Shown: piece after piece, positions 8,828 through 20,543 of the stretch
Layout: each line of letters begins with the position of its first letter
Position numbering within the stretch: the stretch's first letter is position 1
Assembly: GCA_020427395.1 (NCBI GenBank)
Contig: JAGQON010000002.1
Coordinates: 62,001 to 126,000, forward strand
DNA: 64,000 nt
Direction: 5' to 3'
DNA from: Phycisphaerales bacterium
Lineage (GTDB): Bacteria > Planctomycetota > Phycisphaerae > Phycisphaerales > UBA1924
Translations under genes and position numbers: made by a program
Notes under the pieces: generated by a model
Seen by the model: the letters and a program-made list of their open reading frames with translations, nothing else
Database searches by the model: none
Told to the model about the DNA's origin: nothing

Positions 8828-8874
8828 AGGATATGCCGGGTGCCACGCAGGTGACGCAGTCTGCCGCATATCCT
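8828..8874. repeat. Inverted repeat downstream of the SIR2 gene
   Basis: AGGATATGC at 8828-8836 pairs with GCATATCCT at 8866-8874 around a 29-nt GC-rich loop. It has no U-tract, so it is not a standard terminator; it may be a further palindromic element or an mRNA 3' structure for the SIR2 gene. Confidence 0.5.
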
Positions 8875-8937
8875 TGGAATCCCGAAGAACATGCAGAAGC
8901 CGAAGACGACACCTGCATGCCACCCCGTCCCCATCCC

Positions 8938-8998
8938 AAGACCCCCTCCGTCACGCCGAAGACGGCGTGCCACCTCCCCCGCGGGGCGGGGAAGGCAC
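8938..8998 (-). repeat. Palindromic REP/MITE-like repeat, right copy (inverted)
   Basis: The reverse complement of this 61-base segment equals the left copy (6801-6859) except that the hairpin arms are one base pair longer (CACGCCG/CGGCGTG instead of CACGCG/CGCGTG). The TCTT loop and all flanking bases are the same. The match continues a few bases outward (TGATCTC versus TGATCCC). Confidence 0.9.
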
Positions 8999-9026
8999 GA
9001 GATCACGCCGACTGAGATGAACGAGC

Positions 9027-9069
9027 AAGGAAGGTGGGTCACTCTGTACAAGAGGAGCCCACCTTCCTT
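9027..9069. repeat. Outer hairpin, right copy
   Basis: AAGGAAGGTGGG at 9027-9038 pairs with CCCACCTTCCTT at 9058-9069 (12-bp stem, 19-nt loop). It sits 28 bases outside the right palindromic repeat, mirroring the 27-base gap on the left side. Confidence 0.85.
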
Positions 9070-9093
9070 CATCGCCGCACGAACTGCATCGAC

Positions 9094-9318
9094 TCAGTAG
9101 ATTCCGAACTCCCCATGCCCGCCAAGATCAAACGGCGGATCACCCAGCTCCGGCTCGATCGCATCGCGAATCAGCGGGGCATCATCGACGCCATCACGCG
9201 ACCAGTACCAGACCGAACCTCGTTTGTAACTCAGCGCCTTCATCGAGTCGCGTGCCCTGGCTTCACTCCGCAAACACCGGATGAAGCAGGAACGGGAGTC
9301 AGACAAACTCAAGCTCAC
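9094..9318 (-). CDS. Small hypothetical protein coupled to the STAS gene, 74 aa
   Basis: The GTG start overlaps the TGA stop of the STAS gene in a GTGA tetranucleotide, a classic translational-coupling arrangement. The N-terminal ~25 residues are Ser/Arg/Cys-rich. The rest (for example YKRGSVWYWSRDGVDDAPLI, then acidic and ending GHGEFGIY) looks like a genuine small soluble protein. No family was recognised. An internal ATG (reading MKALSYKRGS) could be the true start of a ~49-residue product. The 3' end lies just outside the right outer hairpin of the SIR2 insert, so the insert boundary may have truncated or replaced what lay beyond. Confidence 0.5.
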   Translation of the reverse strand: MSLSLSDSRSCFIRCLRSEARARDSMKALSYKRGSVWYWSRDGVDDAPLIRDAIEPELGDPPFDLGGHGEFGIY

Positions 9319-9677
9319 CCCTTGAGTAGCCGCTTCTGTGCATTCTTGACATTCTTCTCGACCGGGATCAGCTTGTCGAGACGGGTCAGTTTGATGACCT
9401 GCATCGCGTTCTCGTTGAGATTGATCACCACCAACCGTCCGCCGAGACGGGCCAGCTCAGTGTTGAGCGTGACCATCGCCCCAAGTGCGGCTGACGAGAT
9501 GAACTCGACCTGCTCGAAATCGATACATACGAGGTTGCGTCCGCTGTTCTCGAAGTAGGCCTTGCACTCCTGAATCAGCAGCGACGATTCGTGCTCGTGG
9601 AGCTTGTGCGTCGTGATCCGCAGCACCGAACCGCTGGTATCAAACTCGGTGGCCTGCATGAGTGTGGTGTCAGACAT
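9315..9677 (-). CDS. STAS-domain anti-sigma-factor antagonist-like protein
   Basis: This is a single-domain STAS protein of 120 residues, the usual size for SpoIIAA/RsbV homologues. The domain shows the strand VCIDFEQVEFISSAALGAMV, whose ISSAALG corresponds to the phosphorylatable DSSGLG loop; one of the two serines is the likely phosphosite. Members bind anti-sigma kinases when unphosphorylated. AAGGA lies upstream of the ATG. It starts 17 nt after the smc stop on the same strand, so it is probably co-transcribed with smc and with the small protein downstream. A SpoIIE-type PP2C phosphatase that could act on such a partner is encoded at 36944-37858; a link between them is speculative. Confidence 0.85.
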   Translation of the reverse strand: MSDTTLMQATEFDTSGSVLRITTHKLHEHESSLLIQECKAYFENSGRNLVCIDFEQVEFISSAALGAMVTLNTELARLGGRLVVINLNENAMQVIKLTRLDKLIPVEKNVKNAQKRLLKG

Positions 9678-9694
9678 CGCGGCATCCTTCTCGA

Positions 9695-13789
<4,095 letters not shown>

Positions 13790-13968
13790 GATCAGCGCAA
13801 CCTCCGTGTCGGCTGTCAAGCGAGTGTGTGGAAAACGACTGCATGCACAGACGGCAGGAACCCCGGATCCTCCGGCGGTATCGAGCTATTGAAGATGATA
13901 TCGGAAAACCCGCCCGCAGGGCGTGAAACGGGATGAAATTGGGCGAATTCTGCCCTAGGCCTCGATTC

Positions 13969-16212
13969 TTACCGCTTCGTCCGCGGCTTGCCCCTGCGGG
14001 TGTTGGGGGCACCGGGCTTGCCCGATCTGGCTCCGATCGCCCGCGCAATCTCGCTACGCCGCAGCATCAGGTCCGACTCCCCATCGAGCACCGCATCCGT
14101 CGCGTGCTCGTCGATCAGCGTCTGTACATGCTTCATCTGATCGCGCAGCAACGCCGCGGATTCAAAGTCCATGGCTTCCGCTGCCTCCATCATGTCGCCT
14201 TCCAAGGCCTTCACGAGCATCCGCGCATCAATCGGCGGGTCGTCAGCCTCGTCGTAGGTCGCCGCTTTGGCCGTCTTGCGGGCCTTGAGGATGTTCTCGA
14301 TCCCGCCCCGGATCTCTTTATGGATCGTGATCGGGATGATGTCGTGCTCGGTGTTGTACGCGACCTGCTTCTCACGCCGGCGTTCGGTCTCGTCCATCGC
14401 ATCGCTCATCGCCTTGGTCACCTTGTCGGCGTACAGGATAACCTTCGAGTTTGCGTTGCGTGCCGCACGCCCGATCTGCTGAATAAGGCTCGTCGCGCTC
14501 CGCAGGAAACCTTCTTTATCCGCGTCGAGGATGCACACCAGCGCCACCTCGGGCAGATCAAGCCCCTCACGCAGCAGGTTCACGCCGATAAGCACATCGA
14601 ACTCACCACGGCGCAGGTCCGTCAGGATCTCGACACGCTCAAGTGTGTCGATGTCGCTGTGCAGGTAACGAACGCTCAGCCCCTTGTCACTCATATAGGT
14701 CGTCAGGTCCTCGCACAGACGCTTGGTCAGCGCCGTGACGAGCACGCGCGAACCACGCGCGACAACCTCTTCGCACCTTTCGAGCAGGTCGGGCACCTGC
14801 CCGGTGGCCGGGCGAACCTCGATCACCGGGTCCAGCAGCCCGGTGGGGCGGATGACCTGCTCGATCACCTCTCCCTGCGTCTGCTCAAGCTCGTAGGGGC
14901 CGGGAGTTGCGGAGACATAGACCACTTGGGGCACCAACGCCTCGAACTCCTCGAAGCGAAGGGGACGGTTATCAAGGCAGCTTGGCAGGCGGAAGCCGTG
15001 CTCGACGAGCACCTGCTTGCGGGCCTTGTCGCCGTTGAACATCGCTCGAATTTGCGGGATAGTCACATGCGACTCATCGATCATGACCATCCAGTCCTTG
15101 AAGTTCGTACGCTCAATCCCGAAGCGTGCCGCGTCGTGCTCATGATCGCGGGTATCGATCTGGTCGCTATCGACGACTGCTGCATGACGCCCGCCCGCAC
15201 GAGCCGGTGCATAGTCAAAGTAATCCAGCAACGTGAACGGGCGTTCCCCGGGCATACGCCCATCCATGTAGCGTGAATAGTTTTCGACGCCCTGGCAATA
15301 ACCGACCTCCTCGATCATCTCCAGATCGTACTTGGTGCGTGCCAGCAGACGCTGGGCCTCGAGCAGCTTGCCCTCGTGACGCAGCTTCATCACCCGCTCG
15401 TCCATCTCCTCGCGGATTGCTCGGAGCACCTCGCTCATGCGATCCTCGGGCATCACATAGTGCACCGCCGGAAAGAGGAAGTACTGCGACTCCTCGGCCA
15501 GCAACTCGCCAGAGGTCGGGTTGATCAGCTCGATCCGTTCAACCTCATCCCCGAACAGTTCGATCCGGATCGCGAACTTCTCGTACGCGGGCCAGACCTC
15601 GATCGCGTCGCCGCGTGCGCGATAGGTGCCCCGCATGAAGTCGATCTCTGCCCGCTCGTACCTCATGGCGTTGAGCGCCATGAACAGGTCGCGGCGGGGC
15701 AGCTGCATACCCCGCATGATCGTGTACACCTTCTCCGAGTATGCGCTGGGTGATCCGAGCCCGAAGATGCACGACACCGACGCAACCACGATGCAGTCGC
15801 GTCGCTGGATCAGATTGCTCGTTGCTGCCAAGCGGAGCTGATCCAGGTCGTCGTTGCGGGCGCTGTCTTTCTCGATGTAGATGTCCCGCCCGGGGATATA
15901 CGCCTCGGGCTGGTAGTAGTCGTAGTACGATACAAAGTAGTTGACGCTGTTGTGGGGAAAGAAGGCCTTGAGCTCCTCGAAGAGCTGGGCCGCGAGCGTC
16001 TTGTTGTGCGAAAGCACGAGCGTCGGTTTGTTCACCCGTGCGATGGTGTGCGCCATCGTGAAGGTCTTACCGGTGCCCGTCGCGCCCAGCAGGCAGCTGT
16101 GACGCTGCCCCGACTCGATCGCGTGCGTCAACGCTTCGATCGCTTCTGGTTGATCTCCAGCCGGCTGATAGCCCGACACAACTTCGAATGGCTTATTCAT
16201 CGCGATCGGCAT
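13969..16212 (-). CDS. uvrB: Excinuclease ABC subunit B
   Basis: UvrB is the damage-verification helicase of nucleotide excision repair. The protein shows Walker A GATGTGKTFTMA, the beta-hairpin region YYDYYQPEAYIP, the helicase motifs around VTALTKRLCEDLTTY and QIGRAARN, and the C-terminal UVR motif (AMDFESAALLRDQMK) that contacts UvrC. A basic tail rich in Arg, Lys and Gly extends it to ~747 residues, longer than most UvrB. The ATG at 16212 is chosen because the hmgA terminator (16237-16262) lies inside the longer ORF extension, so translation must begin after it. A TAGAGT hexamer ends 6 nt before this ATG, compatible with a leaderless mRNA. Confidence 0.95.
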   Translation of the reverse strand: MPIAMNKPFEVVSGYQPAGDQPEAIEALTHAIESGQRHSCLLGATGTGKTFTMAHTIARVNKPTLVLSHNKTLAAQLFEELKAFFPHNSVNYFVSYYDYYQPEAYIPGRDIYIEKDSARNDDLDQLRLAATSNLIQRRDCIVVASVSCIFGLGSPSAYSEKVYTIMRGMQLPRRDLFMALNAMRYERAEIDFMRGTYRARGDAIEVWPAYEKFAIRIELFGDEVERIELINPTSGELLAEESQYFLFPAVHYVMPEDRMSEVLRAIREEMDERVMKLRHEGKLLEAQRLLARTKYDLEMIEEVGYCQGVENYSRYMDGRMPGERPFTLLDYFDYAPARAGGRHAAVVDSDQIDTRDHEHDAARFGIERTNFKDWMVMIDESHVTIPQIRAMFNGDKARKQVLVEHGFRLPSCLDNRPLRFEEFEALVPQVVYVSATPGPYELEQTQGEVIEQVIRPTGLLDPVIEVRPATGQVPDLLERCEEVVARGSRVLVTALTKRLCEDLTTYMSDKGLSVRYLHSDIDTLERVEILTDLRRGEFDVLIGVNLLREGLDLPEVALVCILDADKEGFLRSATSLIQQIGRAARNANSKVILYADKVTKAMSDAMDETERRREKQVAYNTEHDIIPITIHKEIRGGIENILKARKTAKAATYDEADDPPIDARMLVKALEGDMMEAAEAMDFESAALLRDQMKHVQTLIDEHATDAVLDGESDLMLRRSEIARAIGARSGKPGAPNTRRGKPRTKR

Positions 16213-16236
16213 GTCTGACTCTATCTGCTCGGGCAC

Positions 16237-16262
16237 AAAAAAGCGGGGCCATCCGGCCCCGC
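16237..16262 (-). terminator. Rho-independent terminator after hmgA
   Basis: On the minus strand an 8-bp stem (GCGGGGCC with GGCCCCGC, 4-nt loop) is followed by six T. It sits between the hmgA stop and the uvrB start. Confidence 0.85.
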
Positions 16263-16284
16263 CCCGTGGTTCGGTCATGCCCGA

Positions 16285-17595
16285 TCAATCCCATGTGTTG
16301 ATCGGTGCGTCCGGGCTCGTCTCCTGCCCCTGAGCACTGCGAACCTCATCGGGCGCAAAGTGGTCCTGACGCCACGACTCGGGATAGTGCGGGTCGTCGA
16401 GCTCCAAGCAGGCCTTGGTGGGGAACATCGGGCGGAATGTGTCGCACATCACCGCCATCTCGTCCGTCCACTTCTTGCCAAGAGATGCCTCGACGGTGCC
16501 CGGGTGCGGGCCGTGGGGGATCCCCTGCGGGTGCACGCTGATCGACCCCTGCGAGATCCCGCGGCGGGCCTTGTAGTTGCCCTCGACATAATACATGATC
16601 TCGTCCGAATCGATGTTGCTGTGGTTGTAAGGCACAGGGATCGCATTCGGATGGAAATCCAATGCACGCGGGCAGAACGAGCAGATCACAAAGTTGTGCC
16701 CCTCGAAAGTCTGATGGATAGGCGGCGGCATGTGCAGCTGCCCGGTGATCGGTGCAAAGTCGTGGATGTTGAAGCAGTAGGGGTAGTAGCACCCGTCCCA
16801 GCCAACCACCTCAAGCGGGTGATAGGGGTAGGTGTACGAGTGCACGCTGTTGAGGGCCTTGATACGCACCTCAAAATCGCCCTTCTCGTCGTACGCCAGC
16901 GGGTGATCCTCATCCTCGAACGGGACACGAAGGTCACGCTCGCAGTAGGGTGCGTGCTCAAGGAACTGGGCGGTCTTCTTGGAGATGTATCGGGGCGGCG
17001 GCAGGAAGTGGCTCGCGTTGCAGGTCTCAAAGCAGACGAACTTGCCCAGCGGCATGTCGCCCTTGCTGAACCCACCATACTCCTCGTCGTCGCTCCCGTC
17101 ATCGGGGCGTTCATCGAAGACGATCTTGTAGATCGTGCCCTTGGGCAGGATGATGTAATCCTTCTTTCCGAACTTGAGCGTGCCGAACATCGAGTAGACG
17201 GTGCCCGATCCGAAGTGAATGAACAGGCACTCGTCGCCCTGTCCGTTTTTGAAGTGATACTCCATCTGCTTGTCGGGCTGGCAGATGCTCATCTCGACGT
17301 CGCTGTTGCCGAAGATCACGACGCGACCCTCGACCGGGTCGCCGTGCTTCTTGAAGTTCTGCGACTTCACATGACGCATACGCATGACATCCTGCTCGAC
17401 ATACTCGACCTTGGTTGAGTACAGCTTCTTCCAGCCGGTGACCTGGGTTGGCGGATGGATGTGGTAAAGGATGCTGCTGGGCCCGACGAACCCCTCGGTG
17501 CCGAAGAGTTCCTCTGAATAAAGAGCGCCGTCGGGTCTGCGGAACTGGGTGTGACGCTTCTTGGGCATCTTGCCCAACTTCATGTAATACGGCAT
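16285..17595 (-). CDS. hmgA: Homogentisate 1,2-dioxygenase
   Basis: This Fe(II) cupin enzyme opens homogentisate to maleylacetoacetate, the step after HppD. The 436-residue protein contains the family features: an N-terminal YYMKLGKMPKKRHTQF, the cupin region with GDMPLGKFVCFETCNASHF, and the catalytic C-terminal region with HMPPPIHQTFEG, SNIDSDEIMYYVEGNY and HPQGIPHGPHPG, which hold the iron-binding His/Glu residues. The ATG at 17595 follows GAGG at a 9-nt spacing; longer in-frame extensions lack such a site. It has its own terminator. No fumarylacetoacetase or maleylacetoacetate isomerase is nearby, so the tyrosine pathway is dispersed in this genome. Confidence 0.93.
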   Translation of the reverse strand: MPYYMKLGKMPKKRHTQFRRPDGALYSEELFGTEGFVGPSSILYHIHPPTQVTGWKKLYSTKVEYVEQDVMRMRHVKSQNFKKHGDPVEGRVVIFGNSDVEMSICQPDKQMEYHFKNGQGDECLFIHFGSGTVYSMFGTLKFGKKDYIILPKGTIYKIVFDERPDDGSDDEEYGGFSKGDMPLGKFVCFETCNASHFLPPPRYISKKTAQFLEHAPYCERDLRVPFEDEDHPLAYDEKGDFEVRIKALNSVHSYTYPYHPLEVVGWDGCYYPYCFNIHDFAPITGQLHMPPPIHQTFEGHNFVICSFCPRALDFHPNAIPVPYNHSNIDSDEIMYYVEGNYKARRGISQGSISVHPQGIPHGPHPGTVEASLGKKWTDEMAVMCDTFRPMFPTKACLELDDPHYPESWRQDHFAPDEVRSAQGQETSPDAPINTWD

Positions 17596-17943
17596 ATCGC
17601 CGATCCTCATTCTTCCCATGCCCGCGACGATTCCGACGAATCTGCGGTGCGGGAGGCGGTGTGAGCCGAGACCCGAACGCATCAAGAACGCGGGCCTCCT
17701 GCTATTCTAGCAGGAGACACCCGGCGCGTACACCCACGCGTTCTGGGGGCCAAGTGAGTAAGAACCAACTTGCACCCGAACACGCGGTGGATTCAAGCGG
17801 GCGAGAATCGAGGGCCGATACTCGCCTAACAGGATTGGCCGCCCAGTGGTTGATCGTGGGAAAGTGTTTGCGAATAATCCATGCCACACACGCCTCAGGG
17901 TGCTCGCACGAAGTGAAGCATCCTCAGCGCATCAGCGAGCCTC
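17596..17943. other. Divergent intergenic region between hmgA and the pseudokinase gene
   Basis: This 348-base gap separates two divergent genes and holds no supported gene. Its main structure is a perfect 8-bp inverted repeat at 17696-17716. Short ORFs inside it lack coding character. Confidence 0.6.
17696..17716. promoter_or_regulatory. Perfect palindrome, candidate operator upstream of hmgA
   Basis: CTCCTGCT and AGCAGGAG form 8-bp arms around ATTCT, about 100 bases upstream of the hmgA start. There is no T-run, so an operator for a dimeric regulator is more likely than a terminator. The regulator is unknown. Confidence 0.4.
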
Positions 17944-18771
17944 ATGAGCACCACGCGACGCACAGAGTTCTTTGGTCCCTACAAGATCATCCGCCCCCTG
18001 GGGTCGGCCCGCGATGTGGAACGGTTTGTGGTCCTCTGCACCAAGACCGATACCAACCGGATGCTCTACCGATTCGAGAATCAGGTGAGCCACCAGCAGC
18101 GTCGCTCGCTCTTTGACGCCATGGTCACCCTCAGCACACTCGATCACCCGCACCTCCTGCGGATCGAATCGGCCAGCTACGACGACCGTGGACGCCTCTG
18201 CCTGATCACCCCATACACCGGGAATCATGACGGGCTCGTCACGCTCTCGGACCTCATCGAGAAGCAGGGCGGCAAGCTCACGATTTCCGAAGCCGCCCGC
18301 GCCATCGAGCACCTCCTCTCCGCGTCGGCATACGCCCATGGCAAGCAGATCGCCCATGGCCCGATCTATCCTGATCAGATACTTGTTGATCGGTTTGGCT
18401 CGCTTCAGGTCGAGCTCTACGCCCACCCGGCAAAGACCAGCGAGGCCCGCATCAACACGCTTATCGCCGACGAGATCCGCTCGATCGCTCAACTCGGCTA
18501 CGCGATGATCACCGGGCTGGGAATCAACTCCGATCGCCTTTCGCCCACCCGGGTCGTCAAGAAGCTCGATCGCAACTGGGACGCATGGTTCGATATTGCC
18601 CTCGATCCGATTGACGGGTTCGAGGATGCTGTTCACGCCATGCGGGCATTGCCAACCAATCCAGATTGCGAGCAATGGCTCACCTCACGCGTGAGCAAAC
18701 GCGTGCCGGTGCAGTTCGGCTCGATGATCAGGCGATTCCGCTCCGCGTCAGTCAATCCATCGCGTCGCTGA
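17944..18771 (+). CDS. Ser/Thr protein kinase-like protein, predicted pseudokinase
   Basis: The 275-residue protein follows the kinase fold: an N-terminal FGPYKIIRPLG resembling the glycine-rich loop, a helical N-lobe, a hinge near CLITPYTG, and a catalytic-loop equivalent at QIAHGPIYPDQILVD (residues 135-149). Catalytic residues are missing. The HRD aspartate is Pro140, the loop asparagine is Gln145, no DFG follows (ELYAHPAK instead), and the beta-3 lysine position appears to be Arg43. It is therefore predicted to bind ligands or proteins without phosphotransfer. There is no transmembrane segment or extra domain. It converges on a HEAT-repeat lipoprotein gene with 2 nt between the stops. Confidence 0.7.
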   Translation: MSTTRRTEFFGPYKIIRPLGSARDVERFVVLCTKTDTNRMLYRFENQVSHQQRRSLFDAMVTLSTLDHPHLLRIESASYDDRGRLCLITPYTGNHDGLVTLSDLIEKQGGKLTISEAARAIEHLLSASAYAHGKQIAHGPIYPDQILVDRFGSLQVELYAHPAKTSEARINTLIADEIRSIAQLGYAMITGLGINSDRLSPTRVVKKLDRNWDAWFDIALDPIDGFEDAVHAMRALPTNPDCEQWLTSRVSKRVPVQFGSMIRRFRSASVNPSRR

Positions 18772-18773
18772 GC

Positions 18774-20375
18774 TCACTCATCATCAATATCTTGCTGGTC
18801 AATCGGGGTGCCTTCGCCTTGTGGAGGCAGATACGCCTGTAGGGTAACACGCTGTTCTTGCGTCAGCAGTGAATCGGCTCGGTCCAAAAGCTGCTGGGCG
18901 ATCTTGGCCTTCTGCTCGGCGTCGTTGGCACGCCCGATCGCCTGATACCAAACCGCATAAGACACTGAGACCATGCTGGCCTCGTCGAAGCGATTCAGGA
19001 GGATCAGCGACTGGGTCTTCATCGATTCCAGTCGGTCCCGGTCAACCGGCTCCAGCGTCGTGTCATCGAGCGAGAGCAGAGCCTCGATCACGCGGTTCGG
19101 CCTCCCGGCATCGAGCTGCAGCTCGGCGAGCTGCAGGACCCCTCGGGCGCTGCGAGCCGTGTGTGGCTCCTCGGTGCTCACCAGACGAGAAAGGATGGCG
19201 ATACGCGTGTCCGCGTCGAGCTGGGCCAGACGAACGGCTTCCCCGAGGCGATCCTGATCGATCATCTGCCCCAGCCGCAGCAGCATGTCTCTGCGGAGAT
19301 TCTGGTCGCTGACGGGAATCTCCGCGAGCCGCCGGAGCCCTTCGGGCGTGGCACGGTGCTTGATCAGCGAATCAGCCGCCGCTTGGTAGAGTACCTCGTT
19401 CTCGGTCGCACTCTGGGCGAGCACATCAACCGCACGGGGCGTCTCAACCAGTGCCGCCGCAGCCCAGCGAACCACGGCCGGATCCTCGCTGAGCATAAAC
19501 AGCACAAGCCGACGCAGGTCGTCAGCAGACCCGAGCTTGGCGAGCAGTTTCATGCCTTCTTCGCGGAGCTGTTGCGGACCTGACTGCCTCAAGCGACTGA
19601 GAAGAAGCGGATAATCACTCTCCGCACTCCAAACCCCCTGATTCTCCAGAGCCCACGCGGCGCTGTACGAGGCATACTGGGGTGCGTCTGGTCGCTGGAT
19701 CCACCGCAGGACGGATGCCTTCGCGTCGGCATTGGGCCAGCGGGCAATGCCAAGTAGCATAGGTTCGGCGGCCGAGGGATCCTGTTCGGCATCCAAGGCA
19801 TCCGTAATCACAATCATCGCATCCGGCGGGACCAATCGCGTGATCAATCGTGCCGCGCGAGCACGGATCAACGGGTTCCCATCCGCAATCAGGTCATGTA
19901 CCTTCTGGCTCACCTGCTCACTCAGGCTGATCGAAGCCGAGAGGTCCCGGTCTGCAAGCTCGAAACCCAATACCTGCAGGGCAGTCCTCTTGTCATCGAG
20001 CAACTCAACGATCAAAGCTGAACGCCGCTCCGGAGCGAGTTCGATGTGCAGCCGACGATACAGTGCCTTCAGTTCGTCGAGCAGCGCCGCTTGCTGCGAT
20101 CGAGCAGCTTCAAGCTCGGTGAGCAAATGCTGCTCTTGCGTCGATGCCGGATCGAGCTCCTCTGGCTCGTTTGAGTTTCGTGTCTCTGTCTGCTCCTGCC
20201 CCCCAGCTTGAGGGGGTTCAGTCTGGGGCTGGTGCGTTGCCAAAGGGATCTCATGGAGATCCCGGATCGGGGGGGGTGGTTGTGCAGGACTGCTCGCGCA
20301 AGAGCAGACTAGCCCAGCCCCGAGCAGGGGCAGACCAAGGAGCAGGGTCATGCGTGGGAGCAGAAACTGGGACAT
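18774..20375 (-). CDS. Probable HEAT-repeat lipoprotein
   Basis: The 533-residue protein starts with a basic end and a hydrophobic signal segment ending GAGLVCSCASS, a plausible though non-ideal lipobox. A Pro/Gln/Glu-rich linker, a short coiled coil (about residues 75-115) and an array of helical HEAT-like repeats follow, including units such as GNPLIRARAARLITRLVP and SEDPAVVRWAAAALVETP. HEAT solenoids are usually protein-binding scaffolds. A second, smaller HEAT-repeat lipoprotein is encoded at 31197-32279. The gene is divergent from the TPR protein gene. Specific partners are unknown. Confidence 0.7.
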   Translation of the reverse strand: MSQFLLPRMTLLLGLPLLGAGLVCSCASSPAQPPPPIRDLHEIPLATHQPQTEPPQAGGQEQTETRNSNEPEELDPASTQEQHLLTELEAARSQQAALLDELKALYRRLHIELAPERRSALIVELLDDKRTALQVLGFELADRDLSASISLSEQVSQKVHDLIADGNPLIRARAARLITRLVPPDAMIVITDALDAEQDPSAAEPMLLGIARWPNADAKASVLRWIQRPDAPQYASYSAAWALENQGVWSAESDYPLLLSRLRQSGPQQLREEGMKLLAKLGSADDLRRLVLFMLSEDPAVVRWAAAALVETPRAVDVLAQSATENEVLYQAAADSLIKHRATPEGLRRLAEIPVSDQNLRRDMLLRLGQMIDQDRLGEAVRLAQLDADTRIAILSRLVSTEEPHTARSARGVLQLAELQLDAGRPNRVIEALLSLDDTTLEPVDRDRLESMKTQSLILLNRFDEASMVSVSYAVWYQAIGRANDAEQKAKIAQQLLDRADSLLTQEQRVTLQAYLPPQGEGTPIDQQDIDDE

Positions 20376-20543
20376 CGGTGGATGAATACTGGGTCAGAAT
20401 CCGGGGTCGGGCACGATTCTTTTGCGGTTATCGGCAGTTTGCCGATGAAGACAACAGAGAGTCTAGCCCCTGTGATTGAAGCGACTTGATGGAGCGGTTA
20501 CGATGAGCAACGCCCGAACAGACTTGTCGGGCGAGGGAGCCGC

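Larger units (their letters stand above)
8778..9093. other. Right flank of the SIR2 insert: non-coding, repeat-bearing
   Basis: This 316-base gap has no credible gene. It holds a 9-bp inverted repeat (8828-8874), the right copy of the palindromic repeat (8938-8998) and the right outer hairpin (9027-9069). Short ORFs over the repeat translate to low-complexity Pro/Arg peptides and are judged spurious. Confidence 0.7.

Noticed and set aside
8833..9100. Short ORFs across the right palindromic repeat
   Set aside because: They read through the repeat and give Pro/Arg/Thr low-complexity peptides; no SD or conserved features.
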